The notes beneath the pieces are model-generated. The model worked only from the letters and a program-made list of their open reading frames with translations, was not told where the DNA came from and did not search any database. Of a stretch of DNA of 58,535 bases, positions 16,560-26,700 are shown in pieces. Source of the DNA: CAYSLC01 sp964431545. GTDB taxonomy: Bacteria; Desulfobacterota; Desulfobacteria; Desulfobacterales; JAABSP01. Location: contig CAYSLC010000007.1 in NCBI GenBank assembly GCA_964431545.1, positions 1-58,535 of the forward strand, written 5' to 3'. Numbering within the stretch: the first letter of the stretch is position 1; every line of letters begins with the position of its first letter. A program made the position numbers and the translations under genes.

Positions 16560-17553
16560 TTTCGGTCGGCTGAAGCTTGGTTTTTCCGGCTTCCAACTCC
16601 TCATAGGCCTGAATAATCTCCTGGACGAGCTTGTGGCGGACCACATCGGTCTTGCTGAAGTAGACGAATCGGATTCCCTGGATATTCTTGAGGATCTCCT
16701 TGGTCTCGATGAGTCCGGAAGCCTTGTTGGGGGGCAAATCCACCTGGGTGATGTCGCCGGTGACCACCACCTTGGAGCTGAAACCGATGCGGGTGAGAAA
16801 CATCTTCATCTGTTCCGAGGTGGTGTTTTGGGCCTCGTCCAATATAATAAAGGAATCATTGAGAGTCCGCCCCCGCATGAAGGCCAGCGGGGCGACTTCG
16901 ATGACCCCCTTCTGCATCAGGGCGGAGACCTTTTCAAACCGCATCATGTCGTGGAGGGCGTCGTAGAGGGGTCTGAGGTAGGGATCGACCTTCTCCGCCA
17001 GATCCCCGGGGAGAAATCCGAGGGCTTCCCCCGCCTCCACGGCGGGCCGGGTCAGGATGATTCTCCGCACAATCCCCTTGGACAGGGCCGAGACGGCCAT
17101 GGCCATGGCCAGGTAGGTCTTTCCGGTGCCGGCCGGCCCGATGCCGAAGACGATGTCGAAGGCCCGGATGGCATCGATGTAGGCCTTCTGGGTACGGCTC
17201 TTGGGGGTGATGGCGTGTTTGTTGGAGGTGATGTAGACGGAATCCTGGAAGATCTCCTTCAAGGATGCCCGGTCGTCCTCGCTCAGGACCCGGACCGCAT
17301 GATCGATGTCCGTCGGATAGACGGGGCGGTTTTCCTGGATCAGTCCGTAGAGTTGCTGGAGGATGTTCTTCACCAGCCCGGCGGAAATGGGGTCCCCTTG
17401 GATGAAGACCGTGTTTCCACGCGCATGGATGGCCACATCGGTGAGATCCCCGATCTGTCGGAGGTGTTGGTTCTGCTCTCCAAACAGCAGACGGGTGGAC
17501 TCATTGTCCGAAAAGGTCAGTTTGGTGTGTTCGTTCTGGATATCTTCCGCCAT
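16552..17553 (-). CDS. phoH: PhoH-family ATPase
   Basis: Cytosolic PhoH/PhoL-like P-loop protein of 333 residues, often linked to ybeY and RNA metabolism. Walker A is GPAGTGKT (139-146), and the second nucleotide-binding region contains FIILDEAQNTT and VVTGDITQVDLP. The N-terminal part has the KH-like segment with HARGNTVFIQG. ATG 17553 (MAEDIQNEH) starts the conserved region. An in-frame upstream start at 17667 would add 38 poorly conserved residues. It heads the phoH-pgpH-ybeY-nnrDE-tsaE operon. Confidence 0.93.
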   Translation of the reverse strand: MAEDIQNEHTKLTFSDNESTRLLFGEQNQHLRQIGDLTDVAIHARGNTVFIQGDPISAGLVKNILQQLYGLIQENRPVYPTDIDHAVRVLSEDDRASLKEIFQDSVYITSNKHAITPKSRTQKAYIDAIRAFDIVFGIGPAGTGKTYLAMAMAVSALSKGIVRRIILTRPAVEAGEALGFLPGDLAEKVDPYLRPLYDALHDMMRFEKVSALMQKGVIEVAPLAFMRGRTLNDSFIILDEAQNTTSEQMKMFLTRIGFSSKVVVTGDITQVDLPPNKASGLIETKEILKNIQGIRFVYFSKTDVVRHKLVQEIIQAYEELEAGKTKLQPTESD

Positions 17554-17685
17554 TTTCCGTCCGGCATCCGGAGACGAGGGGCCGCCCCCACGGCGGCCTC
17601 GTGGGACCCGCCCCATTTCCCCTGACATACCATAAAGACTTCCAAGGTTGCAAACCCCAATTTTCATCGGTTTCGGAGAAAAAGA

Positions 17686-17714
17686 TTGACTAAATCCAGG
17701 CGTTGGACTAACAT
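17686..17714 (+). promoter_or_regulatory. Sigma-70 promoter for cvpA-mazG
   Basis: A -35 TTGACT (17686-17691), a 17-base spacer and a -10 TAACAT (17709-17714) lie in the AT-rich phoH/cvpA divergent gap. The predicted start point is about 45 bases before the cvpA ATG. Confidence 0.6.
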
Positions 17715-17767
17715 TTTTAGTTTAACATAATTCAATAGTTACGACATCCATTGAATGGGACCCCCAG

Positions 17768-18292
17768 ATGAATCCGCTCGATATACTGTTCGTCGTCATT
17801 CTGATTTATTGTACGGTCATGGGACTCTTCCGGGGAACCGTGCGGGAGCTGTCCGCCATCGGAGGGGTCTTTATCGGACTCGTGGCCGCCTTCTTCCTCC
17901 ACGTCCCCTTTTCCGGTACCTTGAGCGGATGGATCTCCGACGATCCCTACCGGAGGATCCTCGGTTTCCTCGTGGTCTTTCTCTTCACCATCGTTCTGGT
18001 GGCGGTGGTCAGCCTCGTGGTTCGTTATCTCTTGAAGGTCCGTGTCAAGGGCTGGCTGGACCGGTTATCAGGCGGCGGACTCGGCGTCGTAAAGGCCCTG
18101 ATGGTGGGGGCGATTCTGCTTCTGGTCCTGGTGGTCTATCTACCCACGGGCGCCCCCATTGTTTTGAATTCCGTCCTGGCTCCCCGGATGGTGGCCATCG
18201 CCGGGCCCATGTCCAGGATCGCCCCAAAAGATATGGAGGAAAAGTTTCGGGTCAACGTCGTCCCGCTCAAGCGTCGATGGACGGGGCGGTAG
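17768..18292 (+). CDS. cvpA: CvpA family membrane protein
   Basis: Inner-membrane protein of 174 residues with four hydrophobic helices and the family pattern PLDILFVVILIYCTVMGLFRG at the start, followed by a GLGVVKALMVGAILLL helix. E. coli CvpA is needed for colicin V production and affects envelope homeostasis, but its molecular role is unclear. It is followed 9 bases later by mazG, so the pair is probably one transcript. Confidence 0.85.
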   Translation: MNPLDILFVVILIYCTVMGLFRGTVRELSAIGGVFIGLVAAFFLHVPFSGTLSGWISDDPYRRILGFLVVFLFTIVLVAVVSLVVRYLLKVRVKGWLDRLSGGGLGVVKALMVGAILLLVLVVYLPTGAPIVLNSVLAPRMVAIAGPMSRIAPKDMEEKFRVNVVPLKRRWTGR

Positions 18293-18301
18293 GAGCGTTC
18301 G

Positions 18302-19168
18302 GTGGCGGAGTTTAGCGGATTTTCCGGGCTGATGGCGCTGATCCGACGGCTTCGGGGGGAGGACGGCTGCCCCTGGGACAGAAAGCAGACCCCCCGCTCC
18401 ATGGCCGGTTACCTTCTGGAGGAGGCGTACGAACTCTCCCAGGCCGTGGCCTCGGAAAAGGCGGACGCGGTCTGCGAGGAACTGGGTGACGTGCTGTTCC
18501 AGTTGTTCTTCATCGCCGCCCTCTATGGGGAGGCGGGGCGGTTTACCATGGAGGCGGTGACCCGGACCGTCACGGAGAAGATGATCCGACGCCATCCCCA
18601 CGTCTTCGGGGAGGCCGCGGTGGACGGGCCCGAGGGAGTGAGCCGGCAGTGGCACGAGATCAAGCAGCGGGAGAGAGGTTCTCGAACGCCCGGAGATCTC
18701 CTCTCTTCGATTCCCCTGGCGCTTCCGGCCCTGGTCCGGACCCACCGCGTCACGGATCGGGTCGCCCGGTCCGGCCTCGGACCGGAAGGAAACGGTCTCC
18801 GGATGGAGGGGCTCCGGGAGAAATGGTCGGACCTGGAACGGTCGCTCTCCGGGGATGGGGAACCCCCGGCCGACCGGGCGGCCCTGGCGGAACGGTTCGG
18901 TGATCTTCTATTCGCTTTGGCCGATACGGCCCGCCGGCTCCGCATCAACCCCGAAACGGCTCTGGCGGACGCCCTGCGGCGGTTCGAAGAGAAGTTCGAT
19001 CTCGTGGCGTCCGCCGTTTCCGAAAGGCGGGAGGGAACCGAAGGGGTTTCGGAGGAGGAGCTGGAGAGGCTCTGGGCGACGGCTGGGGATCAGGGTCGCG
19101 CCGAAGCCGCCGCAACGGGGGGAAGCGGCCTCGATTCGACGAAATTGTCACGCCTCAAGGATCGGTGA
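18302..19168 (+). CDS. mazG: Nucleoside triphosphate pyrophosphohydrolase MazG
   Basis: Hydrolyses NTPs to NMPs and pyrophosphate, a housecleaning activity that also lowers ppGpp in E. coli. It has the two-domain architecture over 288 residues. The first MazG domain contains CPWDRKQTPRSM, LLEEAYELSQAV and EELGDVLFQLFF with metal-binding EE...E..D residues. The second has ERFGDLLFALADTARRL and ADALRRFEEKF. Translation starts at GTG 18302. The 3' end overlaps the convergent HD-GYP gene by 14 bases. The C-terminal extension of about 30 residues is Gly/Ala-rich and not conserved. Confidence 0.93.
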   Translation: MAEFSGFSGLMALIRRLRGEDGCPWDRKQTPRSMAGYLLEEAYELSQAVASEKADAVCEELGDVLFQLFFIAALYGEAGRFTMEAVTRTVTEKMIRRHPHVFGEAAVDGPEGVSRQWHEIKQRERGSRTPGDLLSSIPLALPALVRTHRVTDRVARSGLGPEGNGLRMEGLREKWSDLERSLSGDGEPPADRAALAERFGDLLFALADTARRLRINPETALADALRRFEEKFDLVASAVSERREGTEGVSEEELERLWATAGDQGRAEAAATGGSGLDSTKLSRLKDR

Positions 19169-20396
19169 ACTTGTCCCGGATCGCCTTGATCACGTCGAAG
19201 ATCTGGAAAAAGGCCTCCACCACCGTGGGATCGAAGTGCGTGCCGGTGTCCGACTCGATGGTCTCCCGGATCTTCTCATCGGGCCACGGCTCCTTGTAGG
19301 ATCGCTTCGAGGCCAGGGCGTCGTAGACGTCGGCCAGCGCGGTGATCCGCGCCGGCACCGGAATCTGCATTCCCTCTTTCGGGGGCCCCAGGGTCACCCC
19401 CTCGGACAAAAGGTCCGGGATCTTCCCCGGATACCCCGTGCCGTTCCACTTTTCGTGGTGATTCAGCGTGATCTCGTAGCTCATCCGGTCGAGGCTCGAC
19501 ATCTGGGCCACATTGGCCATCTTGTGGATGAAGAGCCGCGCCCCGAAGACCGTGTGGAGCTTCATCTGGTCATATTCCCAATCCGTGAGCTTCTGATTCT
19601 TCTTCAAGATGGCATCTGAAATGCCCACCTTCCCCACGTCGTGGAGCATGGCGGCCAGCCGGATCAGGTCCTTGGTGCGCTTGACCTCCTTCTTGTCGAT
19701 CCCCTGGTTCATGGCCCACCGCTGGTAGATCTCCGCCGAATAAGATCCGACTCGCTCCACGTGGGCCCCCGTCTCCTTTGGATCCCGCAGCTCCGCCGTC
19801 TTCATCATCCGCAGGATCATCTCCCGGTTCATGATCCCCCGCTCGATGGCCAGCGCGGCGTGGTTGGCGAACAGCGGCACGTAGGTCTGGCTCTCCGGAC
19901 TGAAGGGGACGGGATCGCCCGCCTCGTCCTTGGCGTTGATGAGCTGCATCACCCCCACGGTCCGGTTGGGAAAGGTTTTCAGCGGCATGGTGAGAATCGA
20001 TGTGGTCTTATATCCGGACTTCCGGTCCCAGGTGGGATTGAAATGGTAGGGGAGGTTGTCCGGAATGGTATAGGCATCGTCGATGACCAGGGTCTCCCCG
20101 TTGAGCGCCACATGACCGACGATGGAGGTGTCGTCGATGGGCAGGGTGAAGTTGGCGTAGAGCGCCGTGTTGGTCTCGTCCTCCCGGAAGAGGGTGTCGT
20201 TGTGGACATAGCTGAACCGGAGTTGATCATCCTCCACGAGGAAAATCGATCCCGCATCGGCCCTGGAGAGCTTCCTCGCCTCGTAGAGGATCTTGTCCAG
20301 GATGGTATCTTTGTCCTTGAGGTAATTCAGTTCCTCGATCGTCTTCATGATGGAAACGACCGTCCGGTCCTTGTCGATGATGCCGTCCGTGATCAT
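19155..20396 (-). CDS. GAF-HD-GYP cyclic-di-GMP phosphodiesterase
   Basis: Soluble signalling protein of 413 residues. A GAF sensor domain spans about residues 25-165 (ADAGSIFLVED, TTSILTMPLKT, VGVMQLINAKD). An HD-GYP domain follows at about 205-400, with HDVGKVGI for metal binding and the NHHEKWNGTGYPG segment that carries the GYP signature. Established HD-GYP proteins cleave c-di-GMP to pGpG or GMP. No receiver domain or transmembrane span is present, so the GAF domain is the likely input. Its leader folds a hairpin over the Shine-Dalgarno sequence. Confidence 0.92.
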   Translation of the reverse strand: MITDGIIDKDRTVVSIMKTIEELNYLKDKDTILDKILYEARKLSRADAGSIFLVEDDQLRFSYVHNDTLFREDETNTALYANFTLPIDDTSIVGHVALNGETLVIDDAYTIPDNLPYHFNPTWDRKSGYKTTSILTMPLKTFPNRTVGVMQLINAKDEAGDPVPFSPESQTYVPLFANHAALAIERGIMNREMILRMMKTAELRDPKETGAHVERVGSYSAEIYQRWAMNQGIDKKEVKRTKDLIRLAAMLHDVGKVGISDAILKKNQKLTDWEYDQMKLHTVFGARLFIHKMANVAQMSSLDRMSYEITLNHHEKWNGTGYPGKIPDLLSEGVTLGPPKEGMQIPVPARITALADVYDALASKRSYKEPWPDEKIRETIESDTGTHFDPTVVEAFFQIFDVIKAIRDKFTDP

Positions 20397-20400
20397 GGGT

Positions 20401-20420
20401 TCACCTCTCGATCAAGAGGT
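20401..20420 (-). promoter_or_regulatory. Hairpin sequestering the ribosome binding site of the GAF-HD-GYP gene
   Basis: On the minus strand ACCTCT-TGATCG-AGAGGT forms a 6-bp stem with a 6-base loop just before the start codon. The 3' arm AGAGGTGA is itself the Shine-Dalgarno sequence, 6 bases from ATG 20396. Pairing would hide it; regulation is inference. Confidence 0.4.
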
Positions 20421-20457
20421 TGAAATGGTTGGCAATGAATTGCTGATAGCCCCGTTT

Positions 20458-20486
20458 ATAATAAGACACGGAGGGTAGGGGCGCAA
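20458..20486 (-). promoter_or_regulatory. Candidate sigma-70 promoter for the GAF-HD-GYP gene
   Basis: On the minus strand a -10 TATTAT (20463-20458) is preceded by a 17-base spacer and a weak -35 TTGCGC (20486-20481). Position 60-90 bases upstream of the start codon supports it. Confidence 0.45.
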
Positions 20487-20590
20487 GCGTTGTTTTCCGG
20501 GACCGTGTCCGGGTCGGTACGGCCATCGGACCATTCGCATCGCCTCGGGCGGGGATTCAGCAGGGGGGATGTGGGCTGGGCAAAAGAAGG

Positions 20591-20628
20591 GGCCGTGTCC
20601 GCCGGAGGAGGGGAGGGCGGACACGGCC
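20591..20628 (-). terminator. Intrinsic terminator downstream of amt
   Basis: A perfect 13-bp inverted repeat (GGCCGTGTCCGCC at 20591-20603 and its complement at 20616-20628) has a 12-base loop. On the minus strand it is followed by CTTCTTTTGC, a weak U-rich tail. It lies 55 bases past the amt stop. Confidence 0.65.
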
Positions 20629-20682
20629 GGGTCGGGACGCGCGGTAAGGGATTAGGGCAGAGGCGGAAGGCTCAGGGAGTCA

Positions 20683-22089
20683 TCAGCGACTCTCCTCGCT
20701 GGGAACCAGGCCGCCCAGCTTTTTCTCCTTGGCCGTCGATCCCGCCATGGCCGCGGCACTGATGCCGCCGCCGTGGGAGAGAATTTCAAAATCGGGGTAG
20801 GCGTTTCCACCGTGTTCGGTGATATCGAGCCCCTCGATCTCTTCTTCCGGGGAGACCCTCAGTCCGATGGTCTTCTCGATGACCTTGAACAGGATGAAGG
20901 CGGCCGCGAAAGTCCAGACGAAGCAGGCGCCGATACCGATGAGCTGTACGCCGATGATCTTCATGGTGGTGCCGCCCATGTTGAAGATGCCGGCCCCCAG
21001 GGTGCCCCAGGCGCCGCAGACCCCGTGTACGGAGATGGCGCCGACCGGATCGTCCACCTTGATCTTGTCGAAGAAGAGGACCGAGAGGACCACGAGGACC
21101 CCGGCAAAAGCACCGATGATGATGGCGCTGGACGGCGAGACATTGGCGCATCCGGCCGTGATGCCCACCAGGCCCGCAAGGGCGCCGTTGAGGCTCATGC
21201 CGACCTCGGGTTTGCCGAATTTCATCCAGGAGGTGAACATGGCCAGGACGGCTCCGGCGGCGGCGGCCAGATTGGTGTTGACGAAGATCATGGCGATCGA
21301 CTTGTCGGCCGTGGTGGTGGAGCCGGGGTTGAACCCGAACCAGCCCAGCCAGAGGATGAAGACGCCAAGGGCCGCCAGCGGCATGTTGTGGCCGAGGATG
21401 GGACGGATGGAGCCGTCCTTGGCGTATTTTCCGAGGCGAGGACCGAGAACGAGGGTGCCGGCGAGGGCGGCCCAGCCTCCCACCGAGTGGACCACCGTAG
21501 AGCCGGCGAAATCGATGAACCCCAGGTTTTCCAGCCATCCGTCACCGTTGAACAGACTTCCCCATGCCCAGCTGCCGAAGATCGGATAGACGATGGCGCT
21601 GATAACGAAGGAGTAGATCAGGTAGCCGGAAAATTTGGTCCGCTCGGCCATTGCCCCCGACACGATGGTGGCGGCGGTGGCCGCGAAGACCACCTGGAAC
21701 ATCCAGAACGCCAGGACCCAGGGGTCTCCGTCGGGGCTGAAGTCGCTCAGGAAGAATCCGGAGGTGCCGAACCACCCCGTGGTGGTCGCGCCGAACATCA
21801 GACCGAATCCGATGGCCCAGAATCCGAGGGTTCCGATGCTGAAGTCCATGAGGTTTTTCATCATGATGTTGATGGCGTTTTTCGCCCTCGTGAAGCCGGC
21901 CTCCACCATGGCGAATCCCGCCTGCATGAAAAAGACCATGGCCGCGGCGATCAGGGTCCAAAGGAAGTTGGCGTGGGCCTGTACCAGTTCGATGGCCGCC
22001 GCGTTCGATTCCAGGGTGACGGGCTCCTGGGCCCAGACGCTCGATATTCCGACCAGGGTGAACAGAAACGATAGGGATATTCTTTTCAT
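20683..22089 (-). CDS. amt: Ammonium transporter (Amt/MEP family)
   Basis: Inner-membrane ammonium channel/transporter of 468 residues. An N-terminal signal peptide (MKRISLSFLFTLVGISSVWA) precedes about eleven transmembrane helices. Family motifs include FFMQAGFAMVEAGFTRAKNA near the start, DFAGSTVVHSVGGWAALAG in the Amt signature, and SVHGVCGAWGTLGAGIF with a pore histidine. ATG 22089 is preceded by AGGAGGAAT. No glnK/glnB gene adjoins it, which is unusual because Amt and PII often form one operon. Control is by the sigma-54 promoter upstream. Confidence 0.95.
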   Translation of the reverse strand: MKRISLSFLFTLVGISSVWAQEPVTLESNAAAIELVQAHANFLWTLIAAAMVFFMQAGFAMVEAGFTRAKNAINIMMKNLMDFSIGTLGFWAIGFGLMFGATTTGWFGTSGFFLSDFSPDGDPWVLAFWMFQVVFAATAATIVSGAMAERTKFSGYLIYSFVISAIVYPIFGSWAWGSLFNGDGWLENLGFIDFAGSTVVHSVGGWAALAGTLVLGPRLGKYAKDGSIRPILGHNMPLAALGVFILWLGWFGFNPGSTTTADKSIAMIFVNTNLAAAAGAVLAMFTSWMKFGKPEVGMSLNGALAGLVGITAGCANVSPSSAIIIGAFAGVLVVLSVLFFDKIKVDDPVGAISVHGVCGAWGTLGAGIFNMGGTTMKIIGVQLIGIGACFVWTFAAAFILFKVIEKTIGLRVSPEEEIEGLDITEHGGNAYPDFEILSHGGGISAAAMAGSTAKEKKLGGLVPSEESR

Positions 22090-22182
22090 GGTGCATTCCT
22101 CCTGCATGGTAAAGTGTTACAACCGTAGTCAACGTAAAAACAGATGCGGGGTCCCGGGAACGACAAGATTTGGCAAAAGGAT

Positions 22183-22200
22183 AAAGCAAAAAACTTGCCA
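22183..22200 (-). promoter_or_regulatory. Sigma-54 (-24/-12) promoter for amt
   Basis: On the minus strand TGGCAAGTTTTTTGCTTT shows the invariant GG and GC separated by exactly ten bases (consensus TGGCAC-N5-TTGCW). The expected start point is near 22173, about 85 bases before the amt start codon. This fits NtrC-type nitrogen control, known for amt genes in proteobacteria. Confidence 0.8.
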
Positions 22201-22354
22201 CTTGGGTTGGAATGTCGGGGGATAGAGTCAGAATTGACCGATAATATTACACAAACTAATGAGTATCAGGACAGGAGGGATAGGGGAAGCCCCTGGCATA
22301 AGTGTCAAGGCGCTTCGGTTGTGAGGACAAAAATGTTTTCTAAAAATTTTGTAG

Positions 22355-23512
22355 TTACGAATTTGTAGGAGAAGGGGTTCGGCCGTCGCTCCGGGGGAGT
22401 TCGAAGGGGAGGGGGAGCTGAAGGGGCGGCCCGCCCCGGCGGTCGAGGTCGATGAGATTGGACAGAGTGATCCCCAGAAGTCTCACCTTTTTGGGCCCGG
22501 CGGCCGTCTCGTCGAGCAGAAACCGGATTCGGGAGAGGATGGCCTCGGCCGATGCCACCGGCGTATGGCCGGTATGGCTCCGGGTCACCGACTGGAAATC
22601 GAAGTATTTGACCTTCAGGGTGACCGTCATGCCCGCCAGGCGCCGGTCCGCCATGGCCTCCTCCAGGCGTTCGGCGATCTCTTCCAGGATGGCCACCATC
22701 CGCCTCCGGTCGTCGATGTCCTCCGACAGGGTGGTCTCCTTTCCGATCGATTTGCGGATCCGTTCCCGCACCACCGGCCGATCGTCCAGCCCGTGAGCGA
22801 TCTTGTGGAAATAGAGGCCGGCCTTGCCGAAGTGGTCCACCAGCGCGCGCCAGTCCATGGCTTTGAGGTCCGCGCCGTTTCGGATCCCCAGGCGCCTCAT
22901 CTTCTGTTCGGTGCACTTTCCGACGCCGAAGAACTTCCGGATGGGCAATGAATCGATGAAGGCGCCGGCCGCCTCGGGCGGGACCACGGTGATGCCGTCC
23001 GGCTTGTTGATATCCGAAGCCACCTTGGCCAGGAATTTGTTGAAGGAGACCCCCGCCGACGCCGTAAGTCGGGTCCTCTTTCGGATCCGCTCCCGGATCT
23101 CCATGGCCAGGTGGGTGGCCGAATCGGTGCCGCGCCGATTCCGGGTGACATCGAGAAAGGCCTCATCCAGCGAGAGCGGTTCCACCAGATCGGTGTACTC
23201 TCGGAAGATCTCCCGGATCTCCTGGGAGACGCCCCGGTAGACATCGAAGCGTGGCCTGATGAATACGGCGTGGGGGCAGAGCTTTCTGGCGCGGACCGCG
23301 GACATGGCCGAATGGATGCCGAATCGCCTCGCCTCGTAGGAGCAGGCCGCCACCACTCCCCGCTTATCGGGGTCTCCCCCCACAATCACCGGCCGGCCCT
23401 TGTGTGCCGGATGATCCCGCTGTTCAACAGCGGCGTAGAAGGCATCCATGTCGATGTGGATGATTTTCCGGATCGGTCTGTCTGGCGATATGGAGGTAGG
23501 GAAATTCCCCAT
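22355..23512 (-). CDS. dinB: DNA polymerase IV (Y-family, DinB)
   Basis: Error-prone translesion polymerase of 385 residues. Catalytic motifs are IIHIDMDAFYAAVEQRD with the first acidic pair and SLDEAFLDVT with the second. The steric and palm segments CSYEARRFGIHSAM and SAGVSFNKFLAKVASDINKP are present, as is the little-finger domain with KETTLSEDIDDRRRM. The C-terminal LQLPLPFE resembles a beta-clamp binding motif. No LexA box was convincing upstream. It is divergent from the VWA gene, and the two share a 190-bp promoter region. Confidence 0.95.
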   Translation of the reverse strand: MGNFPTSISPDRPIRKIIHIDMDAFYAAVEQRDHPAHKGRPVIVGGDPDKRGVVAACSYEARRFGIHSAMSAVRARKLCPHAVFIRPRFDVYRGVSQEIREIFREYTDLVEPLSLDEAFLDVTRNRRGTDSATHLAMEIRERIRKRTRLTASAGVSFNKFLAKVASDINKPDGITVVPPEAAGAFIDSLPIRKFFGVGKCTEQKMRRLGIRNGADLKAMDWRALVDHFGKAGLYFHKIAHGLDDRPVVRERIRKSIGKETTLSEDIDDRRRMVAILEEIAERLEEAMADRRLAGMTVTLKVKYFDFQSVTRSHTGHTPVASAEAILSRIRFLLDETAAGPKKVRLLGITLSNLIDLDRRGGPPLQLPLPFELPRSDGRTPSPTNS

Positions 23513-23538
23513 TTTTTTGCACGGAAAGATCTAATTTC

Positions 23539-23568
23539 TTGACATTGCTGAAAGTGTCGGCCTAAACA
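23539..23568 (+). promoter_or_regulatory. Sigma-70 promoter for the VWA/OmpA reading frame
   Basis: A perfect -35 TTGACA (23539-23544) is followed by an 18-base spacer and -10 TAAACA (23563-23568). It leaves a leader of roughly 125 bases before ATG 23701. Confidence 0.6.
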
Positions 23569-23700
23569 TAGATCAGCCGGTCAATGCAAGTCAATCGATT
23601 TGTCGCAGTCCGCTGCATCCTCTCCTCAACGGGTTGGTGGAAGGGGATATGTGCCGTGTGGTTCTTTCGGAATTGCTTTCCATGTAAGGAGGTAAGAAAG

Positions 23701-26700
23701 ATGATGAAGAGGCTATACTGTCTGTTTTTTGTTTTGCCGATGCTCCTGTGTATCGGACTTCCGGGATTCGCCCAAGAGGCGGTCTATTACGAAGGAGAAG
23801 GATATGTGGTGCCCACGGCGAAGTCCATGGAAGCTTACCGTCCGGATGGGGGGTCCGCGCGGCCTCTGCTGCGCCAGGGGCTTACGGCCAACTCCGTCGG
23901 CGTCGAGCCGGATGCCGGGGAATTTCCGGAGGTGGTGCTCCATGTGACGGTGATCGGACCCGACGGCAACCCGGTCCAGGGGCTTACGGCGGACGACTTC
24001 ACGGTGACGGAACAATCCACGGACGAGGCTGCCGCCACCACCCAGACCCTCACCTGCTTCGAGGAGATGACCGGAGGGGGCGACGGTATTGACGTTTCAT
24101 TGGTGCTCGATCTCAGCAACAGCATGGGGGGGATGAAACTCGAGGATGCCAAAGCTGCCGCGGCCGAGTTTGTCCGTAGCGCACTTCCCGATGATCGCGC
24201 GGCTCTGGTGACTTTTTCGAGTCAGGGAACCGAAGAGGTCGTTCTCCCGCTCCAACCGCTCCAGACAGATGCTGATAACAGCGGTGAAATGGATATTCTG
24301 GAGGCCATCGAAGCCCTTGAGGAGGACGGATTGACAGCCCTTTACGACGGCACCGCCGAGGGGTTGCAAAGCCTCGACGGCCAGGAACCCCCGAAGGCGC
24401 TGATCGTCTTCACCGACGGGATGGCCAACAACGACTTTTTCAACAGCATCAACGATGTGATCGAAAAGGCGAACATGGCGGGGGTTCCCATCTTCACGAT
24501 CGGGCTTGGAGAGGAGCACAGCCGGGATAACCTCCGGCAGATGGCCGAAGCCACCGGCGGCAACTACTATGATAATCCCATGCCGGACGACATGGGGGAT
24601 ATCTACGCCGGGATCGCCCTTGGTCTGATGCAGCAGTATCGGCTCTGCTACACTACCCACAACCCGGTCTTCGACGGCACCACCCGAACCGTTACCGTCA
24701 CAGGGGACGGACTCACGGGAACGGGCACCTATACCGTCGACTATGCGCCCATGATCATCCTGGACGAGGATACACTGGCGTTGAGCGGATCGAACCAGAT
24801 GCCCGGGCAGGCGCTCGCCATCTCGGGGACCATCATCGACCTCGATGCGCGACCGCTGGGGCAGATGGTCTCCGGCACCCTCTTTTACAGGACCATGGGG
24901 CTCGGGGATTACGCCCAGGCAACCCTCGACCTTACGGACAACGGTGACGGCACCTACGGGTTTTCCCATGAGATCCCGGCCGTTGACGTGGCGGAGCCCG
25001 GCATTGAATACTACCTCTCGGCAACGGACGGGGTCCACCAGGTCTTCTCCCCCGAGTCCTATCTTACCGCCCCCCACACGATCCCCGTCTCCGACAATCT
25101 TCTTCCGGTCATCATCCATACACCGGTGGCCGCGGCTCCGGCCGGCCTGCCGGTGAGCCTTGCGGCGGAGATCTCCGACCCGGACGGCGCGGTCACCGAT
25201 GCGATGCTCCACTACCGTGTCCACCAGACGGCCGGCGGGGAATATATGACGGTTCCCATGACCAGCACGGCCGGCGGGAATTACACCGCCCAAATACCGG
25301 CCGGGTCCGTCACCCTCTCCGGCGTGGACTACTACATCACCGCAATCGATAACACGGGCGGCACCGCTTCCAGCGGCTCCGCCGAGAATCCCTATTTCAT
25401 CGCCGTCAGCGACGTCAACCAGCCCCCGATCGCCGATGCCGGAGAGGATCATACGGCATTCGCCGGAGAGGTGGTGACCCTCGACGGGACGGGCTCTTCC
25501 GATCCCGATCCAGACGATGTTCTCTCCTATTCCTGGACTCAGGAGGGCGAGCCGGCGGTCTCCCTGACCGGGGCGGACACCGCCCAGCCCACCTTCGTGG
25601 CTCCCGAGGTGGCGGCGGAAGGGACGGCTTTGATTTTCACCCTCACCGTGACCGATCCCAGTGGTGAATCGGACACGGACACGGTCCGGGTGCTGATCGG
25701 CCAACGGATTCCCACGGCCGCCTTTGAATGGTCCCCCGCCGATCCGGTGCAAGGAGAGATGATTCAGTTCACCGATACCTCTTCGTCTCCCAACGGCGCC
25801 ATTGTCGCCCGTTCGTGGGACTTTTCCGGCGAGGCATCCAGCACGGAGCAGGCCCCCACCCACGCCTTCTCCCAGGTGGGATCCTACACGGTGACCCTCA
25901 CGGTGACCGATGAGGCCGGTCTAACCGATACCGTCTCCCACATCATCGGGGTGGATGTTCGGGAAAGCTGCCCGGATGGGGACTGCGGCGGTTCCGGCGG
26001 CTGTTTCATCGATGCGGCGGTCGTTACGGCCGGGGGAACGACTTCGGCGGGAGCCGCCGGGCTGATTGGATTGGCGCTCCTCGGCCTCTGCCTCGCGGCG
26101 AACGGAAGGAGGGGTCGGATGAAGAGATCAGGAATCGGTTTGGGCCTCATGGTGGTCCTTGGGGTGGTGTTGCTCTCGGAAACGGCTTTCGGAGAGGTCC
26201 GGTCGGGATCCGTCCATCTCAGCCCCATGGCGGTGGGCTATATGTTCGACGACAGCCAGGACATCGACGAAGGGGTTCTGGTGGGGTGGGGCGTGGGATA
26301 CAATTTCACGAAACACGTGGGAGTGGAACTGATGGTGAACGCCACCGTCACCGAACTCGACTACAACTACCAGGACCCCGTCACATGCCAGTGCACCGAC
26401 GATGACGTGGATGCATACGTCGGCCATGTGGACGTCCTCTACCATTTCCGCCCGGACAAGCGGCTGGTGCCCTACCTGGCCGCCGGTGTGGGCGGGGTCT
26501 GGCTCGATTACGACAGCTTCGACAAGGAGGAGTCCGCCATGGTCAACTATGGGGGCGGCGTCAAATACTTTTTTTCGGAGAACGTGGCCCTCCGGGGGGA
26601 CGTGCGTCACATTTACGCCTTCGAGGATTCGGACAACAATCTCGCCGCAGGTCTGGGATTGACCTTCCAGTTTGGCGGGGCCCCCGGGAAGGTGGCCGAA

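Noticed and set aside
20439..20456. Sigma-54-like TGGCAATGAATTGC on the plus strand near the HD-GYP leader
   Set aside because: GG and GC are nine, not ten, bases apart and no plus-strand gene follows.
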